Source: JBMNCQ01 sp049366715
Lineage (GTDB): Bacteria; Bacillota; Peptococcia; Peptococcales; BICA1-8
Length of the DNA stretch: 64,000 nucleotides
NCBI GenBank assembly: GCA_049366715.1
Contig: JBMNCQ010000065.1
Location: forward strand, 1 to 64,000
Reading direction: 5' to 3'
The notes under the pieces were generated by a model that saw only the letters and a list, made by a program, of their open reading frames with translations, was not told where the DNA came from and did no database searches. The position numbers and the translations under genes are program-made. Below, piece after piece: positions 1 to 8,817 of this stretch (position 1 is the stretch's first letter; each line of letters opens with the position of its first letter).

Positions 1-233
1 AAAAATATGATGAGAAAAGGAATGAGTTAGCATTAAAAATGCAACATTTTAAGTATATTGTTACATTATTATTCGGGGAAAGGGGTTAATCCAACAGAAA
101 AAACGGATCTGAGCGGCAGCGGGTTTTAGAGCATAAGGGCAAAAACATTAAAACAGGCGATTTATTGTGACCGGTTAATTAAAAAAGAAACAAAAATACA
201 GGAAACTATTTAGCAATGCAAAGGAGAGTTGAT

Positions 234-1568
234 ATGGCAAAAATAAATTTAAGTAAAAGTAAGCGAACGGTTCACGGCGTTAATGAGTTGTTAAATTTCA
301 ATTTTTTAAGCAGTATTACCTTGAAAATAATAATTGTCATAACCCTTACCTTCTTATTCAGTGCCCCCTTAGCGCAGTACATTAATAACTTTATTAATAA
401 ATTGGGTCTGATTACCGGGGATTTAGGGGCCTATATTAATACTGCCGTTAATATTATAGTGATTAATCTGATCATTCTCTTTTTTATGAGAAGAATGATC
501 GTCACGCCGCTGAAAAAGCATATTTCCAGTCTTTATGAAATCAGCCAGGGAAATATCAGTAAAAATGTGGAGGTAAAAGGCAGGGATGAATTTGCCAAGC
601 TGGCCTTAGCTACCAATACAACGATAAATAAGTTAAATGAGTTAATCACAACCGTTCAGGAAAATGCGCAAGAAACCGATAATACTTCTTCGGAATTGAA
701 GGTCAGCCTGGAAGAGATAAAAATTAGTGCCCATGAGGTGGCAAAATCAGTAGAGTATATTGCCGGCGGTGCTTTAGAACAGGCTCACAATATCGGAGAG
801 GGCTCGGAAAAGGCAGCACAATTGGGTAAGGCTATTGAAAACAATCAAGATTTTATGCAAAGCTTAAACAGTTCTTCTGAGCAGGTGAGCAGCCTAGTAC
901 GGGAAGGACTGCATGAGATGGAGCAGCTTTCCAAAATAACCGGTGAAAGCAGTCGAGCTACGCAAGAAGTATATGATATTATCATGGCGACCAATAAAAG
1001 TTCTCAGGAAATTGGTGAAGCCAGTCATGTGATTGCTTTAATCGCGGAACAAACCAATTTACTGGCCTTAAATGCTGCCATCGAGGCAGCCAGAGCAGGG
1101 GAAGCAGGAAAAGGCTTTGCTGTGGTAGCCGAGGAGATCAGAAAGCTGGCTGAACAGTCTTCGGATTCCACCAAAGGCATAGACCGCATAGTTAATGAAC
1201 TGCAAAATAATTCTCAAGCAGTGGTCCTGACCATGGAAAAGGTTGCAAATATTTCCCATGAGCAGTCTCAGCGGGTTACAGGCAGCAAAGAAAAATATCT
1301 GCAAATTGCTGAAGCTATGAAGGAGGCGGAAAAAGCGGTAGAAAAGCTAAATCGTTCAGGGGCCGGAATGGATGAGCTGAAAAAGCAAATCATTGATGCC
1401 CTGGAGCATTTATCGGAAATCGCCGAAGAAAATTCGGCTTCTGCCCAAGAGGTTACCGCTGCTATTGAGGAGCAAACGGCGGCTATTGAAAAAATCACTC
1501 AGGTTGGGAGTAATATTTCCCTGTCAGCCCATGATCTCAATACCATTGTAAAACAATTTGAAATATAA
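234..1568 (+). CDS. Methyl-accepting chemotaxis protein with minimal outer domain
   Basis: A chemoreceptor that would pass signals to CheW/CheA at the inner membrane. The 444-residue product has two hydrophobic segments (about residues 28-50 and 60-85), a HAMP linker, and a long helical signalling domain with the conserved tip IAEQTNLLALNAAIEAARAG. The gap between the two membrane segments is only about 15 residues, so there is no room for a normal extracellular ligand domain; the receptor may sense the membrane, internal cues or partner proteins. An ATG at 216 is also in frame, but the AGGAG at 222-226 sits correctly only for the ATG at 234. The gene stands alone, and no terminator is obvious before the transposase relic that follows. 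The family call is firm; the ligand is unknown. Confidence 0.93.
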   Translation: MAKINLSKSKRTVHGVNELLNFNFLSSITLKIIIVITLTFLFSAPLAQYINNFINKLGLITGDLGAYINTAVNIIVINLIILFFMRRMIVTPLKKHISSLYEISQGNISKNVEVKGRDEFAKLALATNTTINKLNELITTVQENAQETDNTSSELKVSLEEIKISAHEVAKSVEYIAGGALEQAHNIGEGSEKAAQLGKAIENNQDFMQSLNSSSEQVSSLVREGLHEMEQLSKITGESSRATQEVYDIIMATNKSSQEIGEASHVIALIAEQTNLLALNAAIEAARAGEAGKGFAVVAEEIRKLAEQSSDSTKGIDRIVNELQNNSQAVVLTMEKVANISHEQSQRVTGSKEKYLQIAEAMKEAEKAVEKLNRSGAGMDELKKQIIDALEHLSEIAEENSASAQEVTAAIEEQTAAIEKITQVGSNISLSAHDLNTIVKQFEI

Positions 1569-1578
1569 AAAAGGTTGT

Positions 1579-1746
1579 TGGGGGTCAGGCTTGAATTATT
1601 CCCTTATTTTGGGATTTTCTAACTAAGCAGAGTTTATTAAAGAAGGTAACATAATAGCAGGAGGAAGCAGGATAGTATTTCCGGAAGCATTACTGCATAT
1701 AATTTACCGGTGGAAAAAATAGTTAGAACATTCTAAACGATGAATC
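1579..1746 (+). pseudogene. Decayed left end of a RAYT/IS200-like element
   Basis: The first 30 bases are identical to the left terminal repeat of the intact element at 5721-6708. The match continues, with drift, through its leader into the first ~30 codons of the transposase. From 1654 the reading ATA GCA GGA GGA AGC AGG ATA GTA TTT CCG aligns codon by codon with the intact start (MARRNRIEFP becomes IAGGSRIVFP). The start codon has become ATA, there is a later frame slip, and nothing recognisable remains after about 1746. It is a dead fragment of the same family. Confidence 0.85.
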
Positions 1747-1840
1747 TTGCGGGATATTATCGCGGCACCTTTAATATTCAATGTGCTATTGTCTTTGCAG
1801 CATTAAACGGAATCCCTCAGCCCGTATTTTGCAGATATTT

Positions 1841-2773
1841 TCATATCCCGGCGAAATAGATGACGGCGGGAACCGTAATTACCGAAAGTATGGTAGTCAG
1901 CAGCAAACCACTGGAAACCAAACCACTGTCCACATCATATTGGTATGCGTAGATTATGGTAATACTGCCTACCGGCATTGACAGCATGATCATAAGTATG
2001 GTGAAAATTTCAGGAGCGTCTATAAATGGTCTGTAAATGAGACTGAGAAAGAGCGGGATCGCAAAAAGGCGGAGAAAAGCAAAAGTCCAAAGTCTGGCGG
2101 AAGCAATCAGGTCGGAGATCCTGGCTCTTGCCAGTGAAACGCCGATAACCATCATGGAAAGGGGTCCTGTCATGTCGCCCACCATTGTCGCTGTTTTTCC
2201 TAAAACAGGCGGCAGGTGAAGGTTCAGTATAAATACGAACATAGCAGCAAAGCTGGCGATCATGCCCGGGTTTATGAACATGCTGCGGAAGTTGACTTTG
2301 AACGCCTCGTTATTAGGGGAGGCTTTCGTAAATATATAGATACCGTAGGAATAGACCATAATGTTATTGAAGAAAACGAATACGGCACCGTATAATATGT
2401 ACTGCGGTCCCAGAATAGCCCCGATAATCGGTACGCCCATAAAGCCGAAATTCGAGAAAACGGTCATGGCATTATAAATAATCTTTTCATCTTGCGGCGC
2501 TTTCAATATCCTGGGCATAAGCAAGCCCAGGATTACCGAAGCAACATAACAGCTTATGACCAGAAGAGCGATGAAACCGATATCAGAAAAGGAACCGACT
2601 CTTTTCGTCGAAGCAACACTTGATATGATCATTGCCGGGTTAGTGAAATTCATGATGAGGCTGGAAAGTTTTTTGGTGCTGTTGTCGTCCAAAGTATTCT
2701 TTTTATATGCGACAGCACCGAGCAGCATGATTAAAAAAAGGACCACCATCTGAGTAAAAAAGGTAAGATACAA
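1841..2773 (-). CDS. AEC-family (auxin efflux carrier-like) permease
   Basis: A 310-residue integral membrane protein with about ten hydrophobic segments. It has the two-block layout of the AEC/malate-permease family (PF03547): N-terminal helices starting MYLTFFTQMVVLFLIMLLGA, a polar central loop near residue 150, and a C-terminal block containing GDMTGPLSMMVIGVSLA. In bacteria such proteins are linked to export or uptake of organic acids such as malate; the substrate cannot be read here. The start is a TTG at 2773, with GGAG about 10 bases upstream. The Lrp-type gene at 2910-3383 lies immediately upstream in the same direction, so it may control this permease. Confidence 0.85.
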   Translation of the reverse strand: MYLTFFTQMVVLFLIMLLGAVAYKKNTLDDNSTKKLSSLIMNFTNPAMIISSVASTKRVGSFSDIGFIALLVISCYVASVILGLLMPRILKAPQDEKIIYNAMTVFSNFGFMGVPIIGAILGPQYILYGAVFVFFNNIMVYSYGIYIFTKASPNNEAFKVNFRSMFINPGMIASFAAMFVFILNLHLPPVLGKTATMVGDMTGPLSMMVIGVSLARARISDLIASARLWTFAFLRLFAIPLFLSLIYRPFIDAPEIFTILMIMLSMPVGSITIIYAYQYDVDSGLVSSGLLLTTILSVITVPAVIYFAGI

Positions 2774-2909
2774 TGTTCAAACACTCCATTCGGCTTATTT
2801 CCGGCTGAGCCCGAATTCCCACCTATTGAGAGGAGTCCATAAGAACAGGAATAGAGTGGCAAAAAGCCGGTTTTAAAACCTCGACTTCTTCTTTCACTTT
2901 AGCATATCA

Positions 2910-3383
2910 CTAAACTTCATCAATAGGTATATTGACTGTTCTTTTTTCTTTCCGCATAACTATGCTGGTTTCAACACGGCTTATAGAAGTATTCTGCATT
3001 AATGAATCAATGATAAAATCCCTGTAACTTTCCATATCTTTTGCCACAATCTTTAGTAAATAGTCGTGGCTTCCTGTAAGTGTGTAACACTCCTGAATCT
3101 GTGGAAATCTATGTACATCCTCTAAAAAAGAGTGGATTGTTTCCCGATTAAGGGGTGATAAATTGACAAGGACAAATGCCAGGACTTCCATTCCTAATTT
3201 TTTCTCGTCAACAATAGTAGCAAATTTTTTGATGATGCCGGTTTCTATTAAGTTTTTGGTTCTTGCGAGGCAGGCCGACGGTGAAAGTCCTATTTTTTTT
3301 GATAAGTTTAAGTTTGAGATTGAGCCGTCTAGCTGCAATTCTCTTAAAATTGCCTTATCGGTATTATCAAGAATAACTGCCAT
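2910..3383 (-). CDS. Lrp/AsnC-family transcription regulator
   Basis: A 157-residue DNA-binding regulator of standard Lrp size. Residues 1-55 form the AsnC-type helix-turn-helix (LDNTDKAILRELQLDG, then LSKKIGLSPSACLARTKNL). Residues 65-150 form the RAM effector-binding domain, with the typical segment ECYTLTGSHDYLLKIVAKD. The family usually senses amino acids and acts as dimers to octamers. The ATG is preceded by a good GGAGCAGG site. It sits 136 bp upstream of the AEC permease on the same strand, which makes that gene the likeliest target. The inducer is unknown. Confidence 0.93.
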   Translation of the reverse strand: MAVILDNTDKAILRELQLDGSISNLNLSKKIGLSPSACLARTKNLIETGIIKKFATIVDEKKLGMEVLAFVLVNLSPLNRETIHSFLEDVHRFPQIQECYTLTGSHDYLLKIVAKDMESYRDFIIDSLMQNTSISRVETSIVMRKEKRTVNIPIDEV

Positions 3384-3607
3384 CTTACCTGCTCCTTTTT
3401 CATAATTTACTAAATTAAATTTTGTGTATAGCTAATGGTAACACGTTATATATGGGGTGTAAATAAAGTGACTGCATTAAATTTCCCGGCAGTTTAGCAA
3501 TATTGAATAAGAATAAGCAGTCTATATTTGCCATTTTCTGTATGCTATCATTAAAATAGGGAGAGTAAAACTACAGCATAAAGCTAAGAAAGGACCGGGC
3601 GGTAGCA

Positions 3608-4546
3608 ATGATTTTAAGTGTCAGCAGAAGAACAGATATTCCTGCATTTTATAGTGAATGGTTTTTTAACCGGATAAAAGCAGGGTTTGTATTAACCCGA
3701 AACCCTCTGAATGCTAAGCAGGTCAGTAAAATAGATTTAAGTCCGGAATTCATTGATTGTATTGTGTTCTGGACCAAAAACCCCCAGCCCATGTTAAAAA
3801 GGTTACACTTACTGGAGCAATACCGGTTCTATTATCAATTCACACTAAATTGTTATGACAAATCCATTGAAACAAAGGTACCTGCCAAAAGGCACCTTAT
3901 CGAGACTTTCCAAGAATTGTCCCGGCTAATCGGGAAGCAGAAGCTTGTCTGGCGTTATGACCCTATTTTGTTAACAGACACTTTCGATAAAAAGTATCAC
4001 TATAAATGGTTTGAGTATCTTGTCCAGAGACTGCATCCCTATACGGAAAAATGTATGATCAGCTTTTTAGACCTTTATTCGAAAACAGAGCGGAATTTAA
4101 AAGGGATGGGGTTAAAGGAGTTAAGTGACCGGGAGATATTAGATATTGCCGGGCAACTGTCCATTATTGCAGATAGATATGGATTACCGCTAGAGACTTG
4201 CGCAGAGAGCATAAATTTGAGCAAGTTTCATATTAGTCACGGTAAATGTATTGATGATCGGTTAATCACAAAAATATTAGGGGAAAAGCTGGACACAGGC
4301 CAAGACCCTAATCAGCGTAAAGCGTGTGGCTGTGTAAAAAGTATCGATATAGGTGAATACAATACCTGCCGGCATAATTGTTTATATTGCTATGCAAATT
4401 TTAATAAAAATATGGTCAGCAAAAATATTCAGAGGCACAATACGAAAGCGCCGTTATTAATCGGTCAACTTGCTGAGGATGCAAAGGTTACGGAAAGATT
4501 GATGCAATCATATCGGACAAGGCAGCCCAACTTATTCGATGAATAA
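3608..4546 (+). CDS. DUF1848 family protein
   Basis: A 312-residue protein that opens with ILSVSRRTDIPAFYSEWF and has FWTKNPQPM near residue 60; both are hallmarks of DUF1848. The C-terminal third carries a cysteine cluster (CGCVKSIDIGEYNTCRHNCLYCYANFN region, residues about 241-267) resembling iron-sulfur or radical-SAM-like ligands. No biochemical role is established for the family that I know of. The ATG has only a weak ribosome site (GGGCGG). The gene stands alone, read away from the Lrp gene, with 224 bp between them that could hold both promoters. Confidence 0.85.
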   Translation: MILSVSRRTDIPAFYSEWFFNRIKAGFVLTRNPLNAKQVSKIDLSPEFIDCIVFWTKNPQPMLKRLHLLEQYRFYYQFTLNCYDKSIETKVPAKRHLIETFQELSRLIGKQKLVWRYDPILLTDTFDKKYHYKWFEYLVQRLHPYTEKCMISFLDLYSKTERNLKGMGLKELSDREILDIAGQLSIIADRYGLPLETCAESINLSKFHISHGKCIDDRLITKILGEKLDTGQDPNQRKACGCVKSIDIGEYNTCRHNCLYCYANFNKNMVSKNIQRHNTKAPLLIGQLAEDAKVTERLMQSYRTRQPNLFDE

Positions 4547-5234
4547 TTGGGAAAGCCTGATTCCCGGAAAGCCGGTAAACCATGAAGTCCCGGTAATTAC
4601 TTTAACTTAACTCGTTAACATATATATAGTAAACTAATTTATTTTATCAAAATTTTTTATGAGATAAAGGATTTAAGCATGCTGGGTAGAAAATAAGCAC
4701 TATAATTAACAAGTGCCTGAGGTGGTAATTTTGAAAGACCAACACCAGGAATTTATCATTTCTCGAGAATGTACCAATTGGTTAAAGAAACTGGGATGTT
4801 CACCGGTTGCAGCCAGTGACATTCTGTTAAAACCCGTACTTTTCAAAAGATAAAAACATAAAACGGCGCCGCCAACCATCCATCCATGCTCATCCATAAA
4901 AACAGAGGTAGATTCTCCGATTGCAAAAAAATCGAGAAGGAGTTGATCTCCTTTTGGTGTGCTCATTTTTATCATAGTACGTCAGAAAAACGAAAAATCA
5001 AACTGTAATTGAGTGATAAAAGTGGCAGTTCGTTTCAAAACAGGCATTTTGGATACAAAGACTGCATTTCGATTTATAAAGTGGCTCCTCGTCTTTCAAT
5101 TTAGCACTTTATATTACTCCTTGAAATACCGGAAAAAGCTGATTTAAGTTAGCTGGAAAGGGCTTTTCTGTCCGCGGCATGCATAAAAAATTGCTTAATA
5201 CAAACTATAAATTAAAATATAAGGGAGGGGAAAA
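4547..5234. other. 688-bp intergenic stretch with one doubtful small ORF
   Basis: No recognisable gene. On the plus strand a TTG at 4731, with GAGGTGG at 4719-4725, opens a 40-codon reading frame to 4853 (LKDQHQEFIISRECTNWLKK at its start). A TATAAT at 4701-4706 is nearby, but no matching -35 was found. I cannot name the product. The rest is AT-rich and without clear terminators or repeats. Confidence 0.4.
4731..4853 (+). CDS. Possible 40-residue small protein, unknown
   Basis: A short frame starting with TTG, spaced 5 bases from a good GAGGTGG site. The product is basic, with cysteines at two positions (REC and LGC) and no membrane segment. I do not recognise it. It may be a remnant of a larger gene or chance; the ribosome site is the only positive evidence. 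Confidence 0.25.
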   Translation: MKDQHQEFIISRECTNWLKKLGCSPVAASDILLKPVLFKR

Positions 5235-5705
5235 ATGAAAAGAAAAATTTACCGGGATACTTTTGGCATTTTGCAATCCATTCTTTATACAATAATCGGA
5301 TTATTCCTGCTGAATTTAGCACCGGATATAAATATTAGCGGCAGTGAAACCCAGGTTATCATACTCATGCTCGTACTGGGGGCAATTATGTACATTCGTT
5401 ACAGCCGGAGAAAGGTTGAATTAGATGCGGATAAATTAGTAATTAAAAGCCTGAGAGGTTTGCAAACCATTAAACTCGCTGAAATTTCCAAGATTGTACT
5501 AAGTAAAAAACTTAGTATAACCAGGATTGGTTATAAACAAGAGATATGTATTTTTGGAAAAGAAAGCAATGAAAAATTAGCGGCCATTTCTTCTGATATC
5601 ATTGGAGGCAGGAAACTGGCGGAGTTTATCAATATACTGCTAGAGAACAGCGGCGCAATCATAGAAGAAAAAAAAGAAACTTTACAAACCGGCCTGTTTC
5701 GTTAA
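5235..5705 (+). CDS. Small membrane protein with PH-like cytosolic domain
   Basis: A 156-residue protein with two hydrophobic segments at about residues 10-30 and 40-56, joined by a short polar loop. A ~90-residue soluble tail rich in beta-type sequence follows (VELDADKLVIKSLRGLQTIK). This layout resembles small bacterial proteins with a PH-like domain, but I do not recognise a named family. GGGAGGGG lies 5-6 bases before the ATG, which supports a real gene. It ends 16 bp before the left end of the transposable element, so the element inserted just downstream. Confidence 0.6.
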   Translation: MKRKIYRDTFGILQSILYTIIGLFLLNLAPDINISGSETQVIILMLVLGAIMYIRYSRRKVELDADKLVIKSLRGLQTIKLAEISKIVLSKKLSITRIGYKQEICIFGKESNEKLAAISSDIIGGRKLAEFINILLENSGAIIEEKKETLQTGLFR

Positions 5706-5720
5706 GTTCAATTTGACATT

Positions 5721-6708
5721 TGGGGGTCAGGCTTGAATTATTCCCTTATTGTAGGATTTTAGAGATAAGTGGAGAATATTAGTAAGTAAAGAAGGTGATA
5801 TAATGGCACGAAGAAATAGAATAGAATTTCCGGGAGCTTTATTTCACGTGATTTGCCGGGGAAATAATGGTGAGAATATACTGAAATCGGAAGCGGATAA
5901 ATTAGAATACCTGGAATTAGTAAGGAAATATAAAATCAGGTATAAATTCAATCTCTTTGCTTACTGTATTATGGATAATCATGTTCATTTACTGGTTGAA
6001 ACCGGTGAAGTACCTTTAGCAAAAATAATGCAGGGAATTCAGCAAAGTTTTACTCAGAGGTATAATAAAAAATACCGGCGGACAGGTCATGTATTCCAGC
6101 AAAGGTACAAAGCGCAATTATGTGATAAAGAAAACTATTTACTGCACTTAATTAAATATATTCATAATAATCCGCTGAAAGCAGGTATCGGCAAACTTAA
6201 TTACCGTTGGAGCAGTCATAATAATTATACAAAAGGTCACAGCAATCAATTAGTAGAAGTAGATTTTGTTCTCAAAACGTTAGCGGAAGACCCTGCCCGG
6301 GCCATTAAAATGTATCAGGAATATATGGAAATAGAAGATCCTGCTACAGGGGTAGAGCAATATAAGTTAGAAACAGAAAATCTTGCCTGTCCGGATAAAG
6401 AAAGGAAAAATCTGATAGAGAAAATAGAAAGTGATTATATAATAGAGTGTGTATGTAAAATAGCAGGAGTTAAGAAGGAGGAGATCAGCAAAAGAAGTAA
6501 GCTGCAAAAGTATTCCGATATACGCAAGGTTATCGTATTATTATGCAATAGATATAGTCGTATGTCGGGGACAGCTTTAGCCGGTGCATTGAATATTCCT
6601 CTATCAATGGTATCAAAAATAAAAAGTGGTGAGAGCAAATTATCCCCTGCTGCGGAAGAATTACTGAAAAAAGTTGAGAATAAGGGAATATTTCAAGCCT
6701 GACCCCCA
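5721..6708 (+). mobile_element. RAYT / IS200-IS605-like element with terminal inverted repeats
   Basis: A complete 988-bp unit. The 30-base left end (5721-5750) and the reverse complement of the right end (6679-6708) match at 29 of 30 positions, and both begin TGGGGGTCAGGCTTGAA. The single gene inside encodes a Y1/HUH transposase. The right repeat covers the end of the gene: its stop codon TGA (6700-6702) lies inside the repeat. A decayed copy of the left end is at 1579-1746, so the family has been active here more than once. No target duplication was identified. Confidence 0.85.
5803..6702 (+). CDS. REP-associated tyrosine transposase (Y1/HUH family)
   Basis: A 299-residue single-strand DNA transposase. 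Residues 1-125 form the Y1_Tnp fold: N-terminal RIEFPGALFHVICRGNN, the metal-binding HUH motif in MDNHVHLLVE, and the likely nucleophilic tyrosine in LIKYIHNNPLKAG. The C-terminal part (about residues 200-290) resembles a DnaA-type helix-turn-helix domain, as in other RAYT proteins. HUH enzymes nick and join hairpin-marked DNA ends as single strands. The reading frame is intact, and GAAGGTGAT upstream of the ATG is a fair ribosome site. It is probably functional. The stop codon is part of the element's right terminal repeat. Confidence 0.93.
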   Translation: MARRNRIEFPGALFHVICRGNNGENILKSEADKLEYLELVRKYKIRYKFNLFAYCIMDNHVHLLVETGEVPLAKIMQGIQQSFTQRYNKKYRRTGHVFQQRYKAQLCDKENYLLHLIKYIHNNPLKAGIGKLNYRWSSHNNYTKGHSNQLVEVDFVLKTLAEDPARAIKMYQEYMEIEDPATGVEQYKLETENLACPDKERKNLIEKIESDYIIECVCKIAGVKKEEISKRSKLQKYSDIRKVIVLLCNRYSRMSGTALAGALNIPLSMVSKIKSGESKLSPAAEELLKKVENKGIFQA

Positions 6709-6752
6709 AAAACCCTGTGACCCCCAAAAACCAAGCCTGACCCCCAAAAACC
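6694..6752 (+). repeat. Iterated RAYT end motif
   Basis: The motif TGACCCCCAAAAACC occurs three times, at 6700-6714, 6718-6732 and 6738-6752. The first and third copies share a longer 21-base match that begins CAAGCC. A run of CCAAAAACC variants follows to about 6770. This looks like repeated partial copies of the element's right end, like the REP sequences that accompany such transposases. Confidence 0.75.
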
Positions 6753-6908
6753 CAAAAACCAAAAACCCCGAAAAAACACGGTAGTTTTTTGGAGTCAAGA
6801 GTAAAAGGAAATTGCTGAAAGTTGTAGAATGTTAGAAATAAATATATTAGCTATTAAGTTATCCTGATAAAATTAGGACAAGTGCTCGATATTGCTAGGA
6901 GGAAATTT

Positions 6909-8057
6909 ATGAATGAGGAACCTGATACATTAGAAATAAATATGACAATAGCGGATATTGTTGATGATCATATTCTGGTTTGTGATGCGGAAGGAAAGAT
7001 TATTTTTTCCAATAAATCCCTGCAAGCACATCTAGGCTATACGGCCACTGAATTAAAACAAAAAAAATTCCTGGATATGGTTGCAGATATCAGTTTTAAC
7101 AAGGCTAAATCTTTTATTGCAGCTGTGGGGGAAGTGCATTCTAAAACAGAGGATTTTTTGCTGAACGGTAAGCATGGTATTGTAAAACTGCACTTAAAGT
7201 TTGTAAGAAGAGATGAGCTAATTTATATTTTCGGCAATGAAAAATATATAGAATATGAAGCATTGAAAAAAAAGTTAGACCGGGAAATTGCCAATGCCAT
7301 TAAGATTCACCGGCGCACTTTACCGGATAGTCTTCCTAAAGCTGACAGTATTTCTTTTGCCTCTTTATATATACCGGCTGAAGAACTGGGGGGAGACTTA
7401 TATGATGTATTTAAAGTTGACAACGGCTTATTAGATGATTTTTTTGAACAATATGTATGTTTTGTTGCAGATGTATCCGGACACGGTTTGGATAGTGCGA
7501 TGCTTTCTATATTTGTTAAGGATACGATAAAAAGTTACTTTAAACTAAAGCATATCCCGGGACAAGTACTGTCCCCTCAAGAAATAATGCACTTTTTTGT
7601 GGAGCAATACATGAAGGAAATGTTCCCGGACGATTACTTGGTTTGTATTTTCCTGGTAGTTTTTGATCTAAAAACAAAAGAATTGACTTACTGTAGCGCC
7701 GGTTTTCAAATTCCTCCTTTATTAGTGAGCGATAAGACAGGCATAATGGAGCTGGATTGCGGAGGATTGCCGGTTTCAACGGGGCTGGATATTAAGTTTT
7801 TGCAGTATGAGAATCATTCCATACAATTGTCTCCAGGAATGACCTTGCTTGCTACGTCGGACGGGATGCCAGAGCAAATATCAGGTGGGGAAATGTATTA
7901 TGCCAGATTAAGAAAGCTGTTTTCTGAGATTTATAACGAAACTCCCCATAATATTATTCAAGGGGTAGAAGGGGATTTTAAAGATTTTCTAAAGTATCAT
8001 CAGATTAATGATGATATAACTTTAGTCGTTGTCCAAATCGGAGATACAATAGAATAG
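6909..8057 (+). CDS. PAS-SpoIIE (RsbU-like) serine phosphatase
   Basis: A 382-residue cytosolic signalling protein. Residues about 10-120 form a PAS sensor (ADIVDDHILVCDAEGKIIFSN). Residues about 150-380 form a PP2C-like SpoIIE phosphatase domain, with metal-site segments EELGGDLYDV, VADVSGHGLDSAM, LLATSDGMPEQ and the closing DDITLVVVQI. Such enzymes dephosphorylate anti-sigma antagonists (SpoIIAA/RsbV type) in response to the PAS input. A GTG at 6882 is also in frame, but AGGAGG at 6897-6902 points to the ATG at 6909. No antagonist or anti-sigma gene lies next to it. A small ferritin-like gene follows 33 bp later and may be cotranscribed. Confidence 0.9.
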   Translation: MNEEPDTLEINMTIADIVDDHILVCDAEGKIIFSNKSLQAHLGYTATELKQKKFLDMVADISFNKAKSFIAAVGEVHSKTEDFLLNGKHGIVKLHLKFVRRDELIYIFGNEKYIEYEALKKKLDREIANAIKIHRRTLPDSLPKADSISFASLYIPAEELGGDLYDVFKVDNGLLDDFFEQYVCFVADVSGHGLDSAMLSIFVKDTIKSYFKLKHIPGQVLSPQEIMHFFVEQYMKEMFPDDYLVCIFLVVFDLKTKELTYCSAGFQIPPLLVSDKTGIMELDCGGLPVSTGLDIKFLQYENHSIQLSPGMTLLATSDGMPEQISGGEMYYARLRKLFSEIYNETPHNIIQGVEGDFKDFLKYHQINDDITLVVVQIGDTIE

Positions 8058-8090
8058 TTTCGTGAGTTATTGATGATGGAGGTGATGGAA

Positions 8091-8285
8091 ATGCAGGAAA
8101 TACTTGAAGGAATTTTAGAAGCGATTGAAGATGAAATCAGAGCTCAAAAACATTACCAGATGCTCGCTGAGAAGTCGAAAGATCCCAAAGTAAAAAATTT
8201 CTTTGAACAGTTAAGAATAGATGAAAAAAATCATGAAAAAGGACTGCGCTCCCGGTATGAGTCTTTTTCTAAAATGTTAAAATAA
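8091..8285 (+). CDS. Half-size ferritin/rubrerythrin-like protein
   Basis: A 64-residue helical protein. The pattern EAIEDEIRAQKHYQMLAEKSKD, then F..L..DEKNHEK, matches one helical pair of a rubrerythrin or ferritin, with a single ExxH metal motif (EKNH). A dimer would be needed to build a di-iron site; there is no rubredoxin domain. GGAGGTGATGG directly before the ATG at 8091 fixes the start; an upstream ATG at 8070 lacks a site. It ends about 105 bp before a strong terminator. A role in iron handling or peroxide defence is inference. Confidence 0.7.
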   Translation: MQEILEGILEAIEDEIRAQKHYQMLAEKSKDPKVKNFFEQLRIDEKNHEKGLRSRYESFSKMLK

Positions 8286-8390
8286 TAAAAAAGAAGAGCG
8301 CAGAGACGGTTTTCTATTATGGTACATCAGGAATGAATGTCTATTGCAAAAAGAAAACCAAGTGAAATTTTTTCTATTTATGTTAAATAA

Positions 8391-8422
8391 AAAACCAGGG
8401 CGGAACTCACTGCCCTGGTTTT
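8391..8422 (+). terminator. Intrinsic terminator
   Basis: An 11-bp stem, AAAACCAGGGC paired with GCCCTGGTTTT, with a 10-base loop. It sits 105 bp after the ferritin-like gene and closes the phosphatase/ferritin unit. Confidence 0.85.
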
Positions 8423-8817
8423 AGACGTTTAGGAAATATTTGTAAATCAAGTGGTTCCCTCAATTTTAATCTCTAAAATTTCTCCAAAATGTTTAAGAGG
8501 CCTGCACTAAACCAACCCGCCCATAATTTTTATTATAAAACTTACCTGTTTCTTTATTTCTACTTTTCGTAAGTATACATGAATTGCCTGTACGGATTTG
8601 TATTTTGATGAATAATTCGAAATAAAATGCAATTATTTGGTGAATATAATAATATTTGGTAATGATATTTGTTTTTAATAATTATTTAGAATATCAATTG
8701 GCTTGGAAGTGATAGATTTGATTTATCAATTGTTAGAATCTTTTGATTTGATTAATATATTAGCCAAATTTATACTGTAAATAAAAGATGCTTTTAATTG
8801 GTGAAAGGTCGGAGGAG
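8423..8817. other. AT-rich upstream region of the carboxylate island
   Basis: No gene seen. The segment is very AT-rich from about 8570 on and presumably carries the promoter of the MmgE/PrpD operon. I could not pick one -10/-35 pair with confidence among the many AT-rich candidates. Confidence 0.5.

Noticed and set aside
1..215. A c-di-GMP riboswitch before the chemoreceptor gene
   Set aside because: The GC-rich patch near 105-140 lacks the conserved GEMM core and tetraloop elements.
4706..4975. 89-codon minus-strand frame
   Set aside because: No recognisable domain, and the plus strand has a better ribosome site over the same bases; kept only as a doubtful region.
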